Below are positions 9,155 through 17,559 of a stretch of 64,000 bases of DNA, one piece after another; position 1 is the stretch's first letter; each line of letters begins with the position of its first letter. This DNA comes from Paenibacillaceae bacterium (GTDB lineage: Bacteria; Bacillota; Bacilli; Paenibacillales; NBRC-103111), in NCBI GenBank assembly GCA_029256185.1, contig JAQSYI010000027.1, positions 1 to 64,000 of the forward strand, written 5' to 3'. Both the position numbers and the translations under genes were made by a program. The notes under the pieces are model-generated. The model made no database searches, was not told the DNA's origin, and was given only the letters and a program-made list of their open reading frames with translations.

Positions 9155-9231
9155 GATAAACGCCTTACGTCGTACTTTACCGTCGTACGTTTGTCTAGAA
9201 ATCGGGCAGCCTCCCCGTTTTTATCTTCTGG
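9155..9231. repeat. 77-nt double-hairpin repeat, copy 1
   Basis: It begins GATAAACGCCTTACGTCGT and ends CTTCTGG. The left half folds through AAACG/CGTTT arms; the right half contains TAGAAATCGGGCAGCC followed by CTCCCCG. It aligns over its full length with 24201-24277, and more loosely with 37344-37417. It lies between the nuclease-like gene and the L25 terminator. Confidence 0.75.
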
Positions 9232-9234
9232 AGA

Positions 9235-9280
9235 CAAAAAAAGCCGCTGCATCTCCACATAAAAAGGAGAGCAACGGCGT
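9235..9280 (-). terminator. terminator after rplY
   Basis: An imperfect stem, GCCGCTGCATCTCC against GGAGAGCAACGGC, with a minus-strand U-run encoded by the A-run before 9242. It lies about 145 bases after the rplY stop. Confidence 0.6.
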
Positions 9281-9425
9281 GTGCTTCACGGCCGACCATA
9301 TTAATTATAAATGTATCATATCCGATAAGCAGCGTACAGGCAAGCGCCTGGATAACTGTTATACCGGAACCTCACCTGTTCCTCTACCTCCGGCATGTCG
9401 CCTGACAGCCTCGCGGTAACGGTCA

Positions 9426-10007
9426 TCAGCCCGCTTCTTCCGCCACTTCCTCTACAGGCTCAGGAGCAGCTATGTGCAGCACCGTCACAATGACCTCCTC
9501 GGGCGGCAGCACCGCCTTAATGCCTTCCGGTAGCACAATGTCCTTCACAAGCACCGGATTGCCGCTGCGCAACGGCTCAGGATCAATCTGCAGCACGGAA
9601 GGAACCTGATCCGGCTCACACATAACCTCCAGCTCACGGTGCAGGTACTGCACCTCCAGCTGCTTATCCTGCGGTTCCAGCAGCAGCTCCAGATGGACCT
9701 TCATCCGGATCGGCTCATTGCGGTCCACTTGCTGGAAGGCAACGGACAGCACCTTATGCGCCAGCCCGTCCCGCTGCACCTCACGGACCACGGCCGTCTT
9801 CTTCAGCTTGCCTTCCACCTCGAGATCGATCAGGGCATTGGGACTGGTGCGCAGAATCTGCAGCATCTGCTTCTCATCAACGGACAGCGGTGTATCGGGA
9901 ATCTTCTTGCCGTAGACTACAGCGGGAATGCGGCCGTTTTTGCGCAAATGGGCTTTCTCCGATTTACTAAAATTGTCTCGCAACTCTGCTTGAAGCTTTA
10001 CGAACAT
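9426..10007 (-). CDS. rplY: 50S ribosomal protein L25, long Ctc form
   Basis: 193 residues. An N-terminal 5S-rRNA-binding L25 domain (SEKAHLRKNGRIPAVVYGKKIPDTPLSV, residues 16-43) is followed by a TL5/Ctc C-terminal beta domain (about 95-180) and an acidic tail EPVEEVAEEAG. In Bacillus the long form is the general stress protein Ctc. The ATG follows GGGAGGACAAGTCT. The usual Bacillus neighbours (spoVC, purR region) are absent, and a convergent-type repeat lies downstream. Confidence 0.93.
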   Translation of the reverse strand: MFVKLQAELRDNFSKSEKAHLRKNGRIPAVVYGKKIPDTPLSVDEKQMLQILRTSPNALIDLEVEGKLKKTAVVREVQRDGLAHKVLSVAFQQVDRNEPIRMKVHLELLLEPQDKQLEVQYLHRELEVMCEPDQVPSVLQIDPEPLRSGNPVLVKDIVLPEGIKAVLPPEEVIVTVLHIAAPEPVEEVAEEAG

Positions 10008-10409
10008 AGACTTGTCCTCCCGTCGGGGCCTGAGAATAATCTTCCCAAGCCGGATTATAGACTCTTGCTCTTTTATTATATCAACTTTGGAGAGCCGGAG
10101 TCTGGGAGACCAGCCGGTTTGTGCGGCCGAATGGGAAAGGCTGCGGGCCTCTCCCCGGGATAGTTCCGGGTGACGCAGACTTTCCTCCCAATCCCTTCCT
10201 TTTTCGGACCTATTCTCCCATTCTCAAAAAAAACTGCCGCGCCCAAGATTGGCTGCCCCTGCTTCCATGAATGGGCTGCCTGCGGCCCACTTTAGCGCAA
10301 GCTCCGCCAGATCCTTCACTGAATCGGCGCTGCCGATTCCTTCATGTTTGAATCCTTGCAGCAAACCCGTTATGATTAAATCAAATCCATCATTTGCCGA
10401 GGTAATAAA
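10008..10409. other. gap between rplY and the ylbL-like gene
   Basis: Divergent promoter region. It contains a perfect 8-bp hairpin (GAATCGGC, loop GCT, GCCGATTC at 10321-10339). The minus-strand frame through 10224-10400 reads with coding-like codons (KDLAELALKWAAGSPFMEAG) but has no credible start, because the frame continues into the antisense of the ylbL-like gene. It could be a remnant or a chance open frame. Confidence 0.4.
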
Positions 10410-11480
10410 ATGGCTAAAACCCCATTCAAATGGACCAGAAAAAAAATAGCGGGGCTCGTCTCCCTCAGCGTGCTTCTCGGCTTCCTGTCCTTCTATCCTC
10501 TGCCGTACTTCATCAAGGCCCCCGGTTCTGCGGAATCCGTCAAGGGCAGGGTAAGCGTGGAAGGTTCTGATTGGAAGGAACAAGGTGATTTCCTGTTTAC
10601 CACCGTCTTGCAGCATATCAAGCCAAGCATTCTGGAATACGGCTTTGTCAGACTTATGGAGAAGTACACGGAAACCGTACCGGTCCAGAAGGCGATCGGC
10701 AATGTATCCAATATTGAAGCGTATAACCAATTAACGGAATGGATGCGGATCGATTCTGAAACCAGTGCGGTCACCGCTGCGTATAAATATTTGGGCATGT
10801 CTCTGCAAATTGAGCACACCGGTGTCATTATCCGCTCCTTCCTGCCCGGCTCCCCTGCCTCCCGGCAGCTTCATGAAGGAGATATTCTGACCGGAGCCGA
10901 AGGCCAGCCGGTCAAGACCGCGGCCGAACTGGCGGAGCGCCTGAAGAACAAGCAAGCGGGAGATATAGTGAACATCCAGGTGCAGCGGGGCAAAAAACAG
11001 CTGGAGCTGGATATCCCCCTAGTCCAGTTGGATGCGGATACACAAACTCCACGGGTGGGAATCGGCTTCTATCATTCCCAGGTGCAGAAGGCCAGCCCGG
11101 ATGTACCTGTCCGGTTCAAGCTGGATGATATCGGCGGCCCCTCTGCCGGACTGATGCTTTCCCTGGATATTGTCTCCAAGCTGGAGCGCAAAGACTATAC
11201 GAAGGGACGGCTGATCGCCGGTACCGGAACTATCGACGCCGAGGGCAACGTGGGACAGATCGGCGGGATCCGCTACAAGCTGGTTGCCGCGAGCCGCGAG
11301 GGGGCAGAATATTTTCTTGCGCCCAAGGATGTGAATGAGAGTGACGGCAACCAGAAGGAAGCCGAAGCCTTCCTTACGGATTATCAAACGGATATGAAGC
11401 TTGTTCCGGTGGCCACGCTTGCGGAAGCGGCGGATTTTCTGGCGGCATTGCCCGAGAAGGCACCCGCGGCGGCTCAATGA
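10410..11480 (+). CDS. YlbL/SepM-like PDZ-Lon membrane protease
   Basis: 356 residues. One N-terminal membrane segment (about 13-31), an extracytoplasmic region, a PDZ domain (about 125-205, SFLPGSPASRQLHEGDIL) and a Lon-type S16 domain (about 225-345). The catalytic dyad is visible: Ser245 in GGPSAGLML and Lys290 in GGIRYKLVAA. Relatives are B. subtilis YlbL and streptococcal SepM, membrane-anchored proteases with a Ser-Lys dyad. The ATG follows GAGGTAATAAA. The last bases of the gene (GGCGGCTCAATGA) are repeated 30 bases later at 11502, a small local duplication. Confidence 0.9.
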   Translation: MAKTPFKWTRKKIAGLVSLSVLLGFLSFYPLPYFIKAPGSAESVKGRVSVEGSDWKEQGDFLFTTVLQHIKPSILEYGFVRLMEKYTETVPVQKAIGNVSNIEAYNQLTEWMRIDSETSAVTAAYKYLGMSLQIEHTGVIIRSFLPGSPASRQLHEGDILTGAEGQPVKTAAELAERLKNKQAGDIVNIQVQRGKKQLELDIPLVQLDADTQTPRVGIGFYHSQVQKASPDVPVRFKLDDIGGPSAGLMLSLDIVSKLERKDYTKGRLIAGTGTIDAEGNVGQIGGIRYKLVAASREGAEYFLAPKDVNESDGNQKEAEAFLTDYQTDMKLVPVATLAEAADFLAALPEKAPAAAQ

Positions 11481-11622
11481 ATTAGTTGTCCGGCACCGGC
11501 GGCTCAATGATTAATTCCTGCGGTATTACCCGCTTGCCCTGAGGACGAATTCGGATATCATGGAGACAAGCGGATCATAAATAAAGAGCAGATCTTGATT
11601 TGTTTAGGAGGAAGTATCAGTC

Positions 11623-12456
11623 ATGATGGATCAGAAGACAGCTTATTCCATTCTTGGCCTGGAAGAGACGGCAACAGAAGAGGAAGTGGAGCAGCGGTAT
11701 ACCGTGCTCCTGTTGAGAAACCGCGGCCGTGGAGCAGACGGAGAAGGCAACGCTCCAACCATGGAGGAAGTAAACAAAGCCTATAATTTCATTAGGGGAT
11801 TGGCCATTCAAGAAGAGGTGCGCAAGAATGAGCCGAAGAACAAGACATTGGGCAAGATTGCGTACATCTGGGAGTATTACCGCTGGCATATCTTTGGTAC
11901 GATTGCCGCTGTACTCATCATCTTCTACACCACAACCAGCATTATGGACAGCCGCAGGGAAGAGCAGCGGATTGAGCGGGCTGACTTGAAAGTGACCATC
12001 TTCGCCGACTTCCAGGTAGAAAACCCCGATCCTTTCGAAGTCAAGCTGCTGGAGAATATGAAGGAGTGGCAGGACATTCACATTGTCTCCCAATACGCTC
12101 CTATCGAGCCCAAGGACGAGTATGGCATGGCCATGCTGCAAAAGGCGATTGTCTCCATGGCAGCGGACAAAGCGGATGTGTACATTATGGACAAGGCCAA
12201 TTTTGACAAATTCGGCAAGCAAGAAGCGTTCTTGAATTTGGGAGAGGCTCCGTCCTTGGCGTCCATCCCCAACGACAAGCGAATCAACGTGGTGACTGAC
12301 GGAGGCGCAACCTATTGGGCAGGTGTGGATATTACCCAGAATGCAGCGCTCCAAACCCTGAAGCTGCCGAATATCCAGAAAATTGCCGTGGTCCGGATCA
12401 ATGCCAACAAGAAGGATAATGCCGTCAAAGCTCTGGAATGGATGGGGCAAAACTAA
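11623..12456 (+). CDS. membrane protein with degenerate J-like domain
   Basis: 277 residues. The N-terminus (TAYSILGLEETATEEEVEQRYTVLLLR...NKAYNFIRG, about 5-60) resembles a DnaJ domain but lacks the HPD tripeptide needed to stimulate Hsp70. One membrane helix (about 90-108, GTIAAVLIIFYTT) follows. The outside or cytoplasmic part of about 165 residues has alternating strands (VTIFADF, ADVYIMDKANF, INVVTDGGATYWAGVDI), possibly a binding-protein-like fold. Function unknown. The start follows AGGAGG at 11-base spacing; a second ATG at 11626 is equally possible. A strong terminator follows. Confidence 0.75.
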   Translation: MMDQKTAYSILGLEETATEEEVEQRYTVLLLRNRGRGADGEGNAPTMEEVNKAYNFIRGLAIQEEVRKNEPKNKTLGKIAYIWEYYRWHIFGTIAAVLIIFYTTTSIMDSRREEQRIERADLKVTIFADFQVENPDPFEVKLLENMKEWQDIHIVSQYAPIEPKDEYGMAMLQKAIVSMAADKADVYIMDKANFDKFGKQEAFLNLGEAPSLASIPNDKRINVVTDGGATYWAGVDITQNAALQTLKLPNIQKIAVVRINANKKDNAVKALEWMGQN

Positions 12457-12558
12457 AGCGGGATCCATCTTCCTTGCCGACATACAACGGGAGCCTGAAG
12501 CTACATGCCGCTCCTTCCTGCATGCCAATAACAGGCACAAGCAATATGCAACAAAATA

Positions 12559-12600
12559 ACACCCTCCGTCATAAGCCGACGGGGGGTGTGCCGTTTTATT
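12559..12600 (+). terminator. terminator after the J-like gene
   Basis: Stem ACACCCTCCGTC with GACGGGGGGTGT (12 bp, one G-T), 7-base loop, then GCCGTTTTATT. Confidence 0.8.
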
Positions 12601-12682
12601 CAGGGACGGCTTTGGCCGGGCCATTCAGGAATACACGCGACATATAATATAACCGTGACCATAAATGGAGGTGCGAACCGCT

Positions 12683-13513
12683 TTGACAGACTCCCTTTCT
12701 CTGACTGTTTTACAGGAGCACCGGTTTTGGCTGGAAATTCTGCAGGATCATGCCTCTTTCCTTCAAGAAAGGCTCAATCCCCGTGAGGAGGTCTGGAGAG
12801 AGGAGGCCCTGCGGCATAGAAAAGCGCTTGCTCGGCTGGGGGACCGGCTGGAAACATTGGGAGGCCTTCCCTCCGCTTCCTCGCGGCAATGGATTGATTA
12901 TGCCAAGGAAGCCCATATGACCGCCGCCAGTTATTATCATCTGGAAGGCAGGGTGCAGGCTTTGCTTCTGGCCAATGATATTCGGATGAATGCCGATCCC
13001 GCCCATCTCAACTGCACATTAATGGAGAATGAGGAATATCTGAGGCTGCTTGAATATTATGTACAGGGAGCCGAAGCTCCCCGGTTGCCCTTATGGAATC
13101 TGATGGAGCTGTGGCTGGACGATCAACTGAACCATGCCAGGCAGTTATGCGGGTACATGCAGCCAACAGACAGAGACCTCTCGGTGAAAGCAGGTGCCCT
13201 GGCGGACGAATTCCGCAGCCACCTGCTCCATAACAAAACAATCCTGGGATTTTTGCGGTTTACACCGCCGGGGTTCCCGGAGCAGCTGCGGTTTGCAAGA
13301 GATGCCGCGGCCAGTGTTGTGCGTATGTTCCGTTTGCTGGAGGAGGCAGCGGTTGCGCTGCGCGTAAGGGCTGAGTCCGGCTCCATTGCCGTACGTATGA
13401 TCGAGCATCAACTGCCGGAAACCTCATATTTCATGCGCAAGCTGTCCTGGTTTATCCCCGATCAACCGGGGCTTGTCACAGACCGTCTGAGCAAAGCTCC
13501 TGCGGCAAGCTGA
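12683..13513 (+). CDS. DUF2935 family protein
   Basis: About 276 residues, all helical, with two repeats of a hemerythrin-like four-helix pattern. The first begins LTVLQEHRFWLEILQDHASFL; the second has NKTILGFLRFTPPGFPEQLRFARDAA. These match the DUF2935 family of Bacillales, whose function is not established; conserved His and Glu residues in the helices suggest metal binding by inference. The best start is TTG at 12683, 10 bases after GGAGGTG; an ATG at 12665 overlaps that ribosome site. It lies 79 bases before the L,D-transpeptidase gene. Confidence 0.75.
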   Translation: MTDSLSLTVLQEHRFWLEILQDHASFLQERLNPREEVWREEALRHRKALARLGDRLETLGGLPSASSRQWIDYAKEAHMTAASYYHLEGRVQALLLANDIRMNADPAHLNCTLMENEEYLRLLEYYVQGAEAPRLPLWNLMELWLDDQLNHARQLCGYMQPTDRDLSVKAGALADEFRSHLLHNKTILGFLRFTPPGFPEQLRFARDAAASVVRMFRLLEEAAVALRVRAESGSIAVRMIEHQLPETSYFMRKLSWFIPDQPGLVTDRLSKAPAAS

Positions 13514-13592
13514 ACCCGGAAGTTTATTGCACTCTGCAGGTCTGTATGGTTCTCGCGCTTCATGCAAAGCATAAGAGCGAGGTGATGGACAC

Positions 13593-14096
13593 TTGCGTTC
13601 AGACAGCATAAACCGCGGGAACCGCTCCTGCAGCCTCCGCCGCTTGGCTGCAGCTGTTTTGCCTCTGCTGCTTCTTGCCGCCTGTCTTATACCGGCCCAG
13701 GCACATGCAGAGGAAGAGGAGCTCTATATTCTCATCCACAAGAAGCGCCACCAGTTGACTGTTATCATGAACAACGTTCCTTTGTATACGTATCCTGTGG
13801 CTACAGGCAGGGGAAACCTGACCCCTGTCGGCGAGTTCAGGATTGTAACGAAAGTCAATAAACCCTATTATATGCGCAAAAAAATAGCCGGAGGGCACCC
13901 CGACAATCCGCTGGGCTCCTGCTGGATGGGACTGAACATCGACGGTGGATACAAATACGGCATTCACGGGACAAACCGGCCCTGGTCCATCGGACAGTCC
14001 GCGAGTTCCGGCTGCATCCGGATGAGAAATAAGGATGTGGAATATTTGTACCGCCACATCCCCTTGCGCACCAGGGTCATTATTGCCGATGATTGA
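13593..14096 (+). CDS. secreted L,D-transpeptidase (YkuD domain)
   Basis: 167 residues from a TTG start preceded by GAGGTG. A signal peptide with a long hydrophobic core (about 17-38, ending AQAHA) is followed by one YkuD domain. Catalytic motif: His125 in GIHGTNRPWSIGQ and Cys141 in SSGCIRM. Such enzymes form 3-3 peptidoglycan cross-links or attach proteins to the wall. No LysM domain is present. The next gene starts 7 bases downstream of its stop, so both products are probably exported from one transcript. Confidence 0.92.
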   Translation: MRSDSINRGNRSCSLRRLAAAVLPLLLLAACLIPAQAHAEEEELYILIHKKRHQLTVIMNNVPLYTYPVATGRGNLTPVGEFRIVTKVNKPYYMRKKIAGGHPDNPLGSCWMGLNIDGGYKYGIHGTNRPWSIGQSASSGCIRMRNKDVEYLYRHIPLRTRVIIADD

Positions 14097-14103
14097 GAGG
14101 ACC

Positions 14104-14694
14104 GTGAATAACATGCTGTTTCCTGCTCTAAAACGGTACCGGGCGGCGGCTTGCTGCGCCTTTTGTTTGCTCGGCGCCCATACCGCGGCCGGGATGCAAA
14201 GCTCTCCTGCAAGTCCTGCCGCGTTGCCCGTTCCGCAAGCCGGCGTCGCTTCCGACCGCCAACTCGTCTCACAGTCGGATATAATCGTTCTGGGTCAAAT
14301 CCCCGAGGCTTCCTCCTCCTACCCTACAGGCCGGAGAGAAGGCGGCCGCACCGTCGTCCATTATGTCCAGCAGATCAAGGTCAGCCAGACCTGGAAGGGC
14401 AGCGCCCGCGCTGGTGTCCGTCTCCTGACCTCCGGGGTCGAACCGTTGCCCGATGCAGCGGACCCGCTCAACAAGCGTTATACCGGCCCCCTTGCAGGCG
14501 GGGAATATGTCTGCTTTCTTAAGAAGGTGCCGGGAGCCGACTATTACACACTGACCGGCCTGTGGCAAGGCTTGTATCCCGTGTTCGAGGGTCGAACCAA
14601 CGCGTTGTTGGCCAATGGGGGATTTGCCTCATTTGACCAGCTGCCGGTAGACAAGCTCAAAGCCAAAGTGAAAAGCCTTGCCCCTTCTTCTTAG
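14104..14694 (+). CDS. predicted exported protein of unknown function
   Basis: About 196 residues starting at a GTG with GAGAGG 3 bases upstream; an ATG at 14113 is the alternative. A short positively charged start and a hydrophobic stretch (AACCAFCLLGAHTAAG) suggest a signal peptide. The mature part begins SDIIVLGQIPEASSSYPT and contains IKVSQTWKGSARAGVRLLTSGVEPLPDA and GGEYVCFLKKVPGADYYTLTGLWQG. Similar beta-rich exported proteins occur in Bacillales, but no function is recognised. It is coupled to the L,D-transpeptidase gene and its stop lies inside the terminator stem. Confidence 0.7.
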   Translation: MNNMLFPALKRYRAAACCAFCLLGAHTAAGMQSSPASPAALPVPQAGVASDRQLVSQSDIIVLGQIPEASSSYPTGRREGGRTVVHYVQQIKVSQTWKGSARAGVRLLTSGVEPLPDAADPLNKRYTGPLAGGEYVCFLKKVPGADYYTLTGLWQGLYPVFEGRTNALLANGGFASFDQLPVDKLKAKVKSLAPSS

Positions 14695-14750
14695 CCTGCT
14701 GCTGTCTTTCCCTGACAGAGCGGAGAAGAGGGCAAGGCCTTCTTTCTTTA
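14672..14750. terminator. terminator spanning the stop codon
   Basis: AAGCCTTGCCCCTTCTTC pairs with GAGAAGAGGGCAAGGCCTT across about 30 bases, followed by TCTTTCTTT. The left arm includes the last codons of the preceding gene. The convergent small gene ends at 14758, so it may serve both. Confidence 0.7.
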
Positions 14751-14757
14751 CCGGCAC

Positions 14758-14976
14758 TCAGAAGCGGGCCGAAAACTGCTTCAGATCCTCCACAAGCTCC
14801 TTGGCATACGCCAAATCCGCCTGTTCTTCCTCTCCCTTGCCGCAACGGCACTCAAACTCCTTTTGAAGCGACTCCGTGACAAATTGGGCATTGACTCCGT
14901 AATGCTTGATAATCGAAAATAACTGTTCCAGATTATCATGATTCTCGATAATATCGTTCACTCTGCTCATGCTCAT
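14758..14976 (-). CDS. small conserved-looking helical protein
   Basis: 72 residues: MSMSRVNDIIENHDNLEQL and so on, with a CRC pair (ECRCGKGEEEQADL) that could bind metal. Mostly helical and charged, with no signal or membrane segment. A GGAAGGGGGGA run precedes two in-frame ATGs (14976 and 14970); the second has the better spacing. Not recognised. It is divergent from the Nfn-like pair and shares the 130-base promoter region with it. Confidence 0.6.
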   Translation of the reverse strand: MSMSRVNDIIENHDNLEQLFSIIKHYGVNAQFVTESLQKEFECRCGKGEEEQADLAYAKELVEDLKQFSARF

Positions 14977-15106
14977 TCCCCCCTTCCCGAATCTTCACTA
15001 GGATTCCCCCTATTTTTCAACAAAAATACACAGTCTGCCGAACAATGCATCCTGATCACCCGATATAATGAAAACAGCACTGTTACATAAAAAAGGGGGC
15101 CTATCT

Positions 15107-15934
15107 ATGTACACCATCATAAACAAATACAAGTTAAACGACACCGTTGAGCTTATGGTCGTTCATGCACCCTTCGTTGCACGCAAGTGCGAGCCAGGCC
15201 AATTCGTTATGGTCCGGGTGGAGGAAGGCGGGGAACGCATTCCCTTGACCATTGCCGATTATGACAGGCAGAACCAGACAGTGACCATTATTTATCAGGT
15301 CGTTGGCTATACCACAGGCAGGCTGGCGGCCAAGTCAGCCGGAGACACCATCACCGATTTCGCCGGTCCCTTGGGGCAGCCGGCTGACATTCATCCCGGC
15401 AAGCAACGGATTATCGGCATCGGCGGCGGAGTGGGAGCCGCTCCCTTATATCCCCAGCTGCGCAAATGGAAGGAAGCGGGTGCTTCCGTAGATGTGATAT
15501 TGGGAGGACGCAGCAAAGAATTCATCATCCTTGAGAAAGAATTCTCCGCCTTCTGCGACCATGTATACATGGCGACCAACGACGGCTCTGCCGGTGTCCA
15601 GGGCTTCGTCACCGACATCCTTGCCGGTCTGCTTTCGGCGGAGAACCGGTACGATGAGGTGATCGCTATCGGCCCCTTGCCCATGATGAAAGCCGTCGTT
15701 GGCATTACCAAGCCCCAGGGTATTCCTACCGGCGTGTCATTGAACCCCATCATGATCGATGGCACCGGCATGTGCGGGGGCTGCAGAGTGACTGTGGGTG
15801 GAGAAACCAAGTTCGCCTGTGTGGATGGCCCCGACTTTGACGGGCTGCTGGTAGATTTCGACGAATGCATACGGCGGCAGGGCATGTACAAGGAATTGGA
15901 AGCCCATGCCTGCCGTATCGGAACAGGAGTGTGA
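15107..15934 (+). CDS. NfnA / sulfide dehydrogenase-type FAD/NAD-binding Fe-S subunit
   Basis: About 275 residues. N-terminal FAD domain (about 1-95, ERIPLTIADYD), NAD-binding domain (GIGGGVGAAPLYPQLRKWKEAG) and a C-terminal [2Fe-2S] cluster region with GMCGGCRVTVGGETKFACVDGP. This is the architecture of the small subunit of NADH-dependent ferredoxin:NADP oxidoreductase (NfnA) and of sulfide dehydrogenase B / PyrK-like proteins. The ATG at 15107 follows AAGGGGGC; an upstream ATG at 15068 lacks a site. The partner flavoprotein begins 5 bases after its stop. Whether it bifurcates electrons or serves another NADPH reaction cannot be told. Confidence 0.88.
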   Translation: MYTIINKYKLNDTVELMVVHAPFVARKCEPGQFVMVRVEEGGERIPLTIADYDRQNQTVTIIYQVVGYTTGRLAAKSAGDTITDFAGPLGQPADIHPGKQRIIGIGGGVGAAPLYPQLRKWKEAGASVDVILGGRSKEFIILEKEFSAFCDHVYMATNDGSAGVQGFVTDILAGLLSAENRYDEVIAIGPLPMMKAVVGITKPQGIPTGVSLNPIMIDGTGMCGGCRVTVGGETKFACVDGPDFDGLLVDFDECIRRQGMYKELEAHACRIGTGV

Positions 15935-15939
15935 AGGAA

Positions 15940-17349
15940 ATGGCCAAGGCCAACATGAGTCCCGTAAAAGTAGCCATGCCGGAGCAGCCCCCGCTGGAAC
16001 GGGGACGCAATTTCCTGGAGGTTGCGCTTGGATATACGCCGGAGCAAGCCGTCGAGGAAGCAACGCGTTGCCTGCAATGCAAGAACAAGCCCTGCGTCGG
16101 CGCCTGCCCCGTGAATGTGCCTATTCCCGAATTTATAGCGGAGATTGCCGCAGGCCGCTTCGAAGCAGCCTACCGGGTGATCAAGTCGGAGAACAATCTC
16201 CCGGCTATCTGCGGCCGGGTATGTCCCCAGGAGAATCAGTGCGAGGGCATGTGCGTCCGCGGCAAGAAGGCCGAGCCAGTGGGCATTGGCCGTCTGGAGC
16301 GGTTTGCCGCGGATTACGGCATGGCAAAGCTGCTTGCCGATGACAAAGCCCAGCCGGAGAACGGCCGCAAGGTGGCAGTGGTAGGCGGAGGACCGGCAGG
16401 GCTTACCTGCGCAGGCGACCTTGCCAAGCTGGGTTACGAGGTCACCTTGTTCGAGGCTCTGCATGCTCTGGGCGGTGTACTCATGTACGGGATTCCCGAA
16501 TTCCGGCTGCCTAAGTCTCTGGTAGAGCAGGAAATCGACAAGGTCGTCGCAATGGGCGTAACGATTGAGCGCAATGTCATTGTCGGGCGTTCCATCACGG
16601 TGGACGAACTGTTTGAAGAAGGCTATCAAGCGGTATTTATCGGCAGCGGCGCGGGATTGCCCCGCTTCATGAAGATTGAAGGAGAGAACTACAACGGCGT
16701 CTATTCCGCCAATGAATTTCTGACCCGCGTCAATCTCATGCGCGCTTATGAGTTTCCCAAGAGCGCCACACCTGTCAGGGTAGGCCGGCGTGTGGCGGTG
16801 GTAGGCGGAGGCAATGTAGCCATGGATGCGGCACGCACTGCATTAAGGCTGGGTGCGGAGGAGGTATCCATCGTGTACCGCCGGGGCCTGGATGAACTGC
16901 CGGCCCGCCGCGAGGAAATCCATCATGCCCAGGAAGAAGGCATCCGTTTCCGTCTGCTCGTCAATCCGGTGAGGATCACCGGAGAGAACGGCTGGGTGAC
17001 GGGCATGGAATGCGTGGAGATGGAATTGGGCGAGCCGGATGCAAGCGGCCGCCGCAGTCCGGTAGAGAAGCCGGACAGTCTGTTCGCATTGGAGCTGGAC
17101 ACGGTAATTGTCGCCATCGGGCAAGGTCCCAATCCGCTGATCCGCCAGACCACTCCGGGACTGTCCACCCACAGGTGGGGCGGCATCGTGGTGGAGGAGA
17201 GCACCATGGAAACCAGCAAATCCCGTGTATATGCCGGGGGAGATGTGGTTACGGGAGCCGCTACCGTCATTCTGGCCATGGGCGCCGGCAAGAAAGCAGC
17301 CGCGGCAATCCACGAGTCCATTCAACACCAAGAAAGCCAGTCCGTTTAG
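15940..17349 (+). CDS. NfnB / GltD-like NADPH flavoprotein with 4Fe-4S motifs
   Basis: About 469 residues. The N-terminus has two [4Fe-4S] cysteine groups (CLQCKNKPCVGACPVNVPIPEF and CGRVCPQENQCEGMC). It is followed by an FAD-binding GGGPAGLTCAGDLAKLGYEV fold and an NADPH-binding GGGNVAMDAARTALRLGAEEV fold with YRRG. This matches the glutamate-synthase small-subunit family used as NfnB. No large GltB subunit is present; the adjacent partner is the NfnA-like protein, so a heterodimeric NAD(P)H/ferredoxin enzyme is more likely than glutamate synthase. The ATG at 15940 is preferred; a GTG at 15931 overlaps the upstream stop. Confidence 0.88.
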   Translation: MAKANMSPVKVAMPEQPPLERGRNFLEVALGYTPEQAVEEATRCLQCKNKPCVGACPVNVPIPEFIAEIAAGRFEAAYRVIKSENNLPAICGRVCPQENQCEGMCVRGKKAEPVGIGRLERFAADYGMAKLLADDKAQPENGRKVAVVGGGPAGLTCAGDLAKLGYEVTLFEALHALGGVLMYGIPEFRLPKSLVEQEIDKVVAMGVTIERNVIVGRSITVDELFEEGYQAVFIGSGAGLPRFMKIEGENYNGVYSANEFLTRVNLMRAYEFPKSATPVRVGRRVAVVGGGNVAMDAARTALRLGAEEVSIVYRRGLDELPARREEIHHAQEEGIRFRLLVNPVRITGENGWVTGMECVEMELGEPDASGRRSPVEKPDSLFALELDTVIVAIGQGPNPLIRQTTPGLSTHRWGGIVVEESTMETSKSRVYAGGDVVTGAATVILAMGAGKKAAAAIHESIQHQESQSV

Positions 17350-17360
17350 CGCCAGTTGGC

Positions 17361-17433
17361 TAGGGCGGGTTTGCAAACCCGCCCTAATGCGTGGAATAAA
17401 AGAACCACCCCCCTGTCTTGCGGCAGGGGGGTG
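17361..17433. terminator. two consecutive perfect hairpins after the Nfn-like operon
   Basis: First, a perfect 26-bp palindrome (17361-17386; arms TAGGGCGGGTTTG and CAAACCCGCCCTA). Then CACCCCCCTG (17406-17415), 8-base loop and CAGGGGGGTG (17424-17433). Neither is followed by a U-run, so they may stabilise the 3' end rather than terminate by themselves. Confidence 0.6.
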
Positions 17434-17492
17434 TAGTGTATATGAAGACATGAGAATTACAAAACCTTAATCTAAAATAACTATAATCTCCT

Positions 17493-17522
17493 TTTACACA
17501 CCATACCCGCTTATGTTATATT
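17493..17522 (+). promoter_or_regulatory. candidate sigma-A promoter for the 55-aa gene
   Basis: TTTACA, 18-base spacer, TATATT, ending 37 bases before the ATG at 17560. Confidence 0.5.
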
Positions 17523-17559
17523 CATCTAAACAAATGTGTATGGAAGGTTGTGAGGACCC

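Noticed and set aside
15940..17349. Glutamate synthase small subunit GltD
   Set aside because: No large subunit is present and the partner is an NfnA-type subunit, so the Nfn-like reading is preferred.
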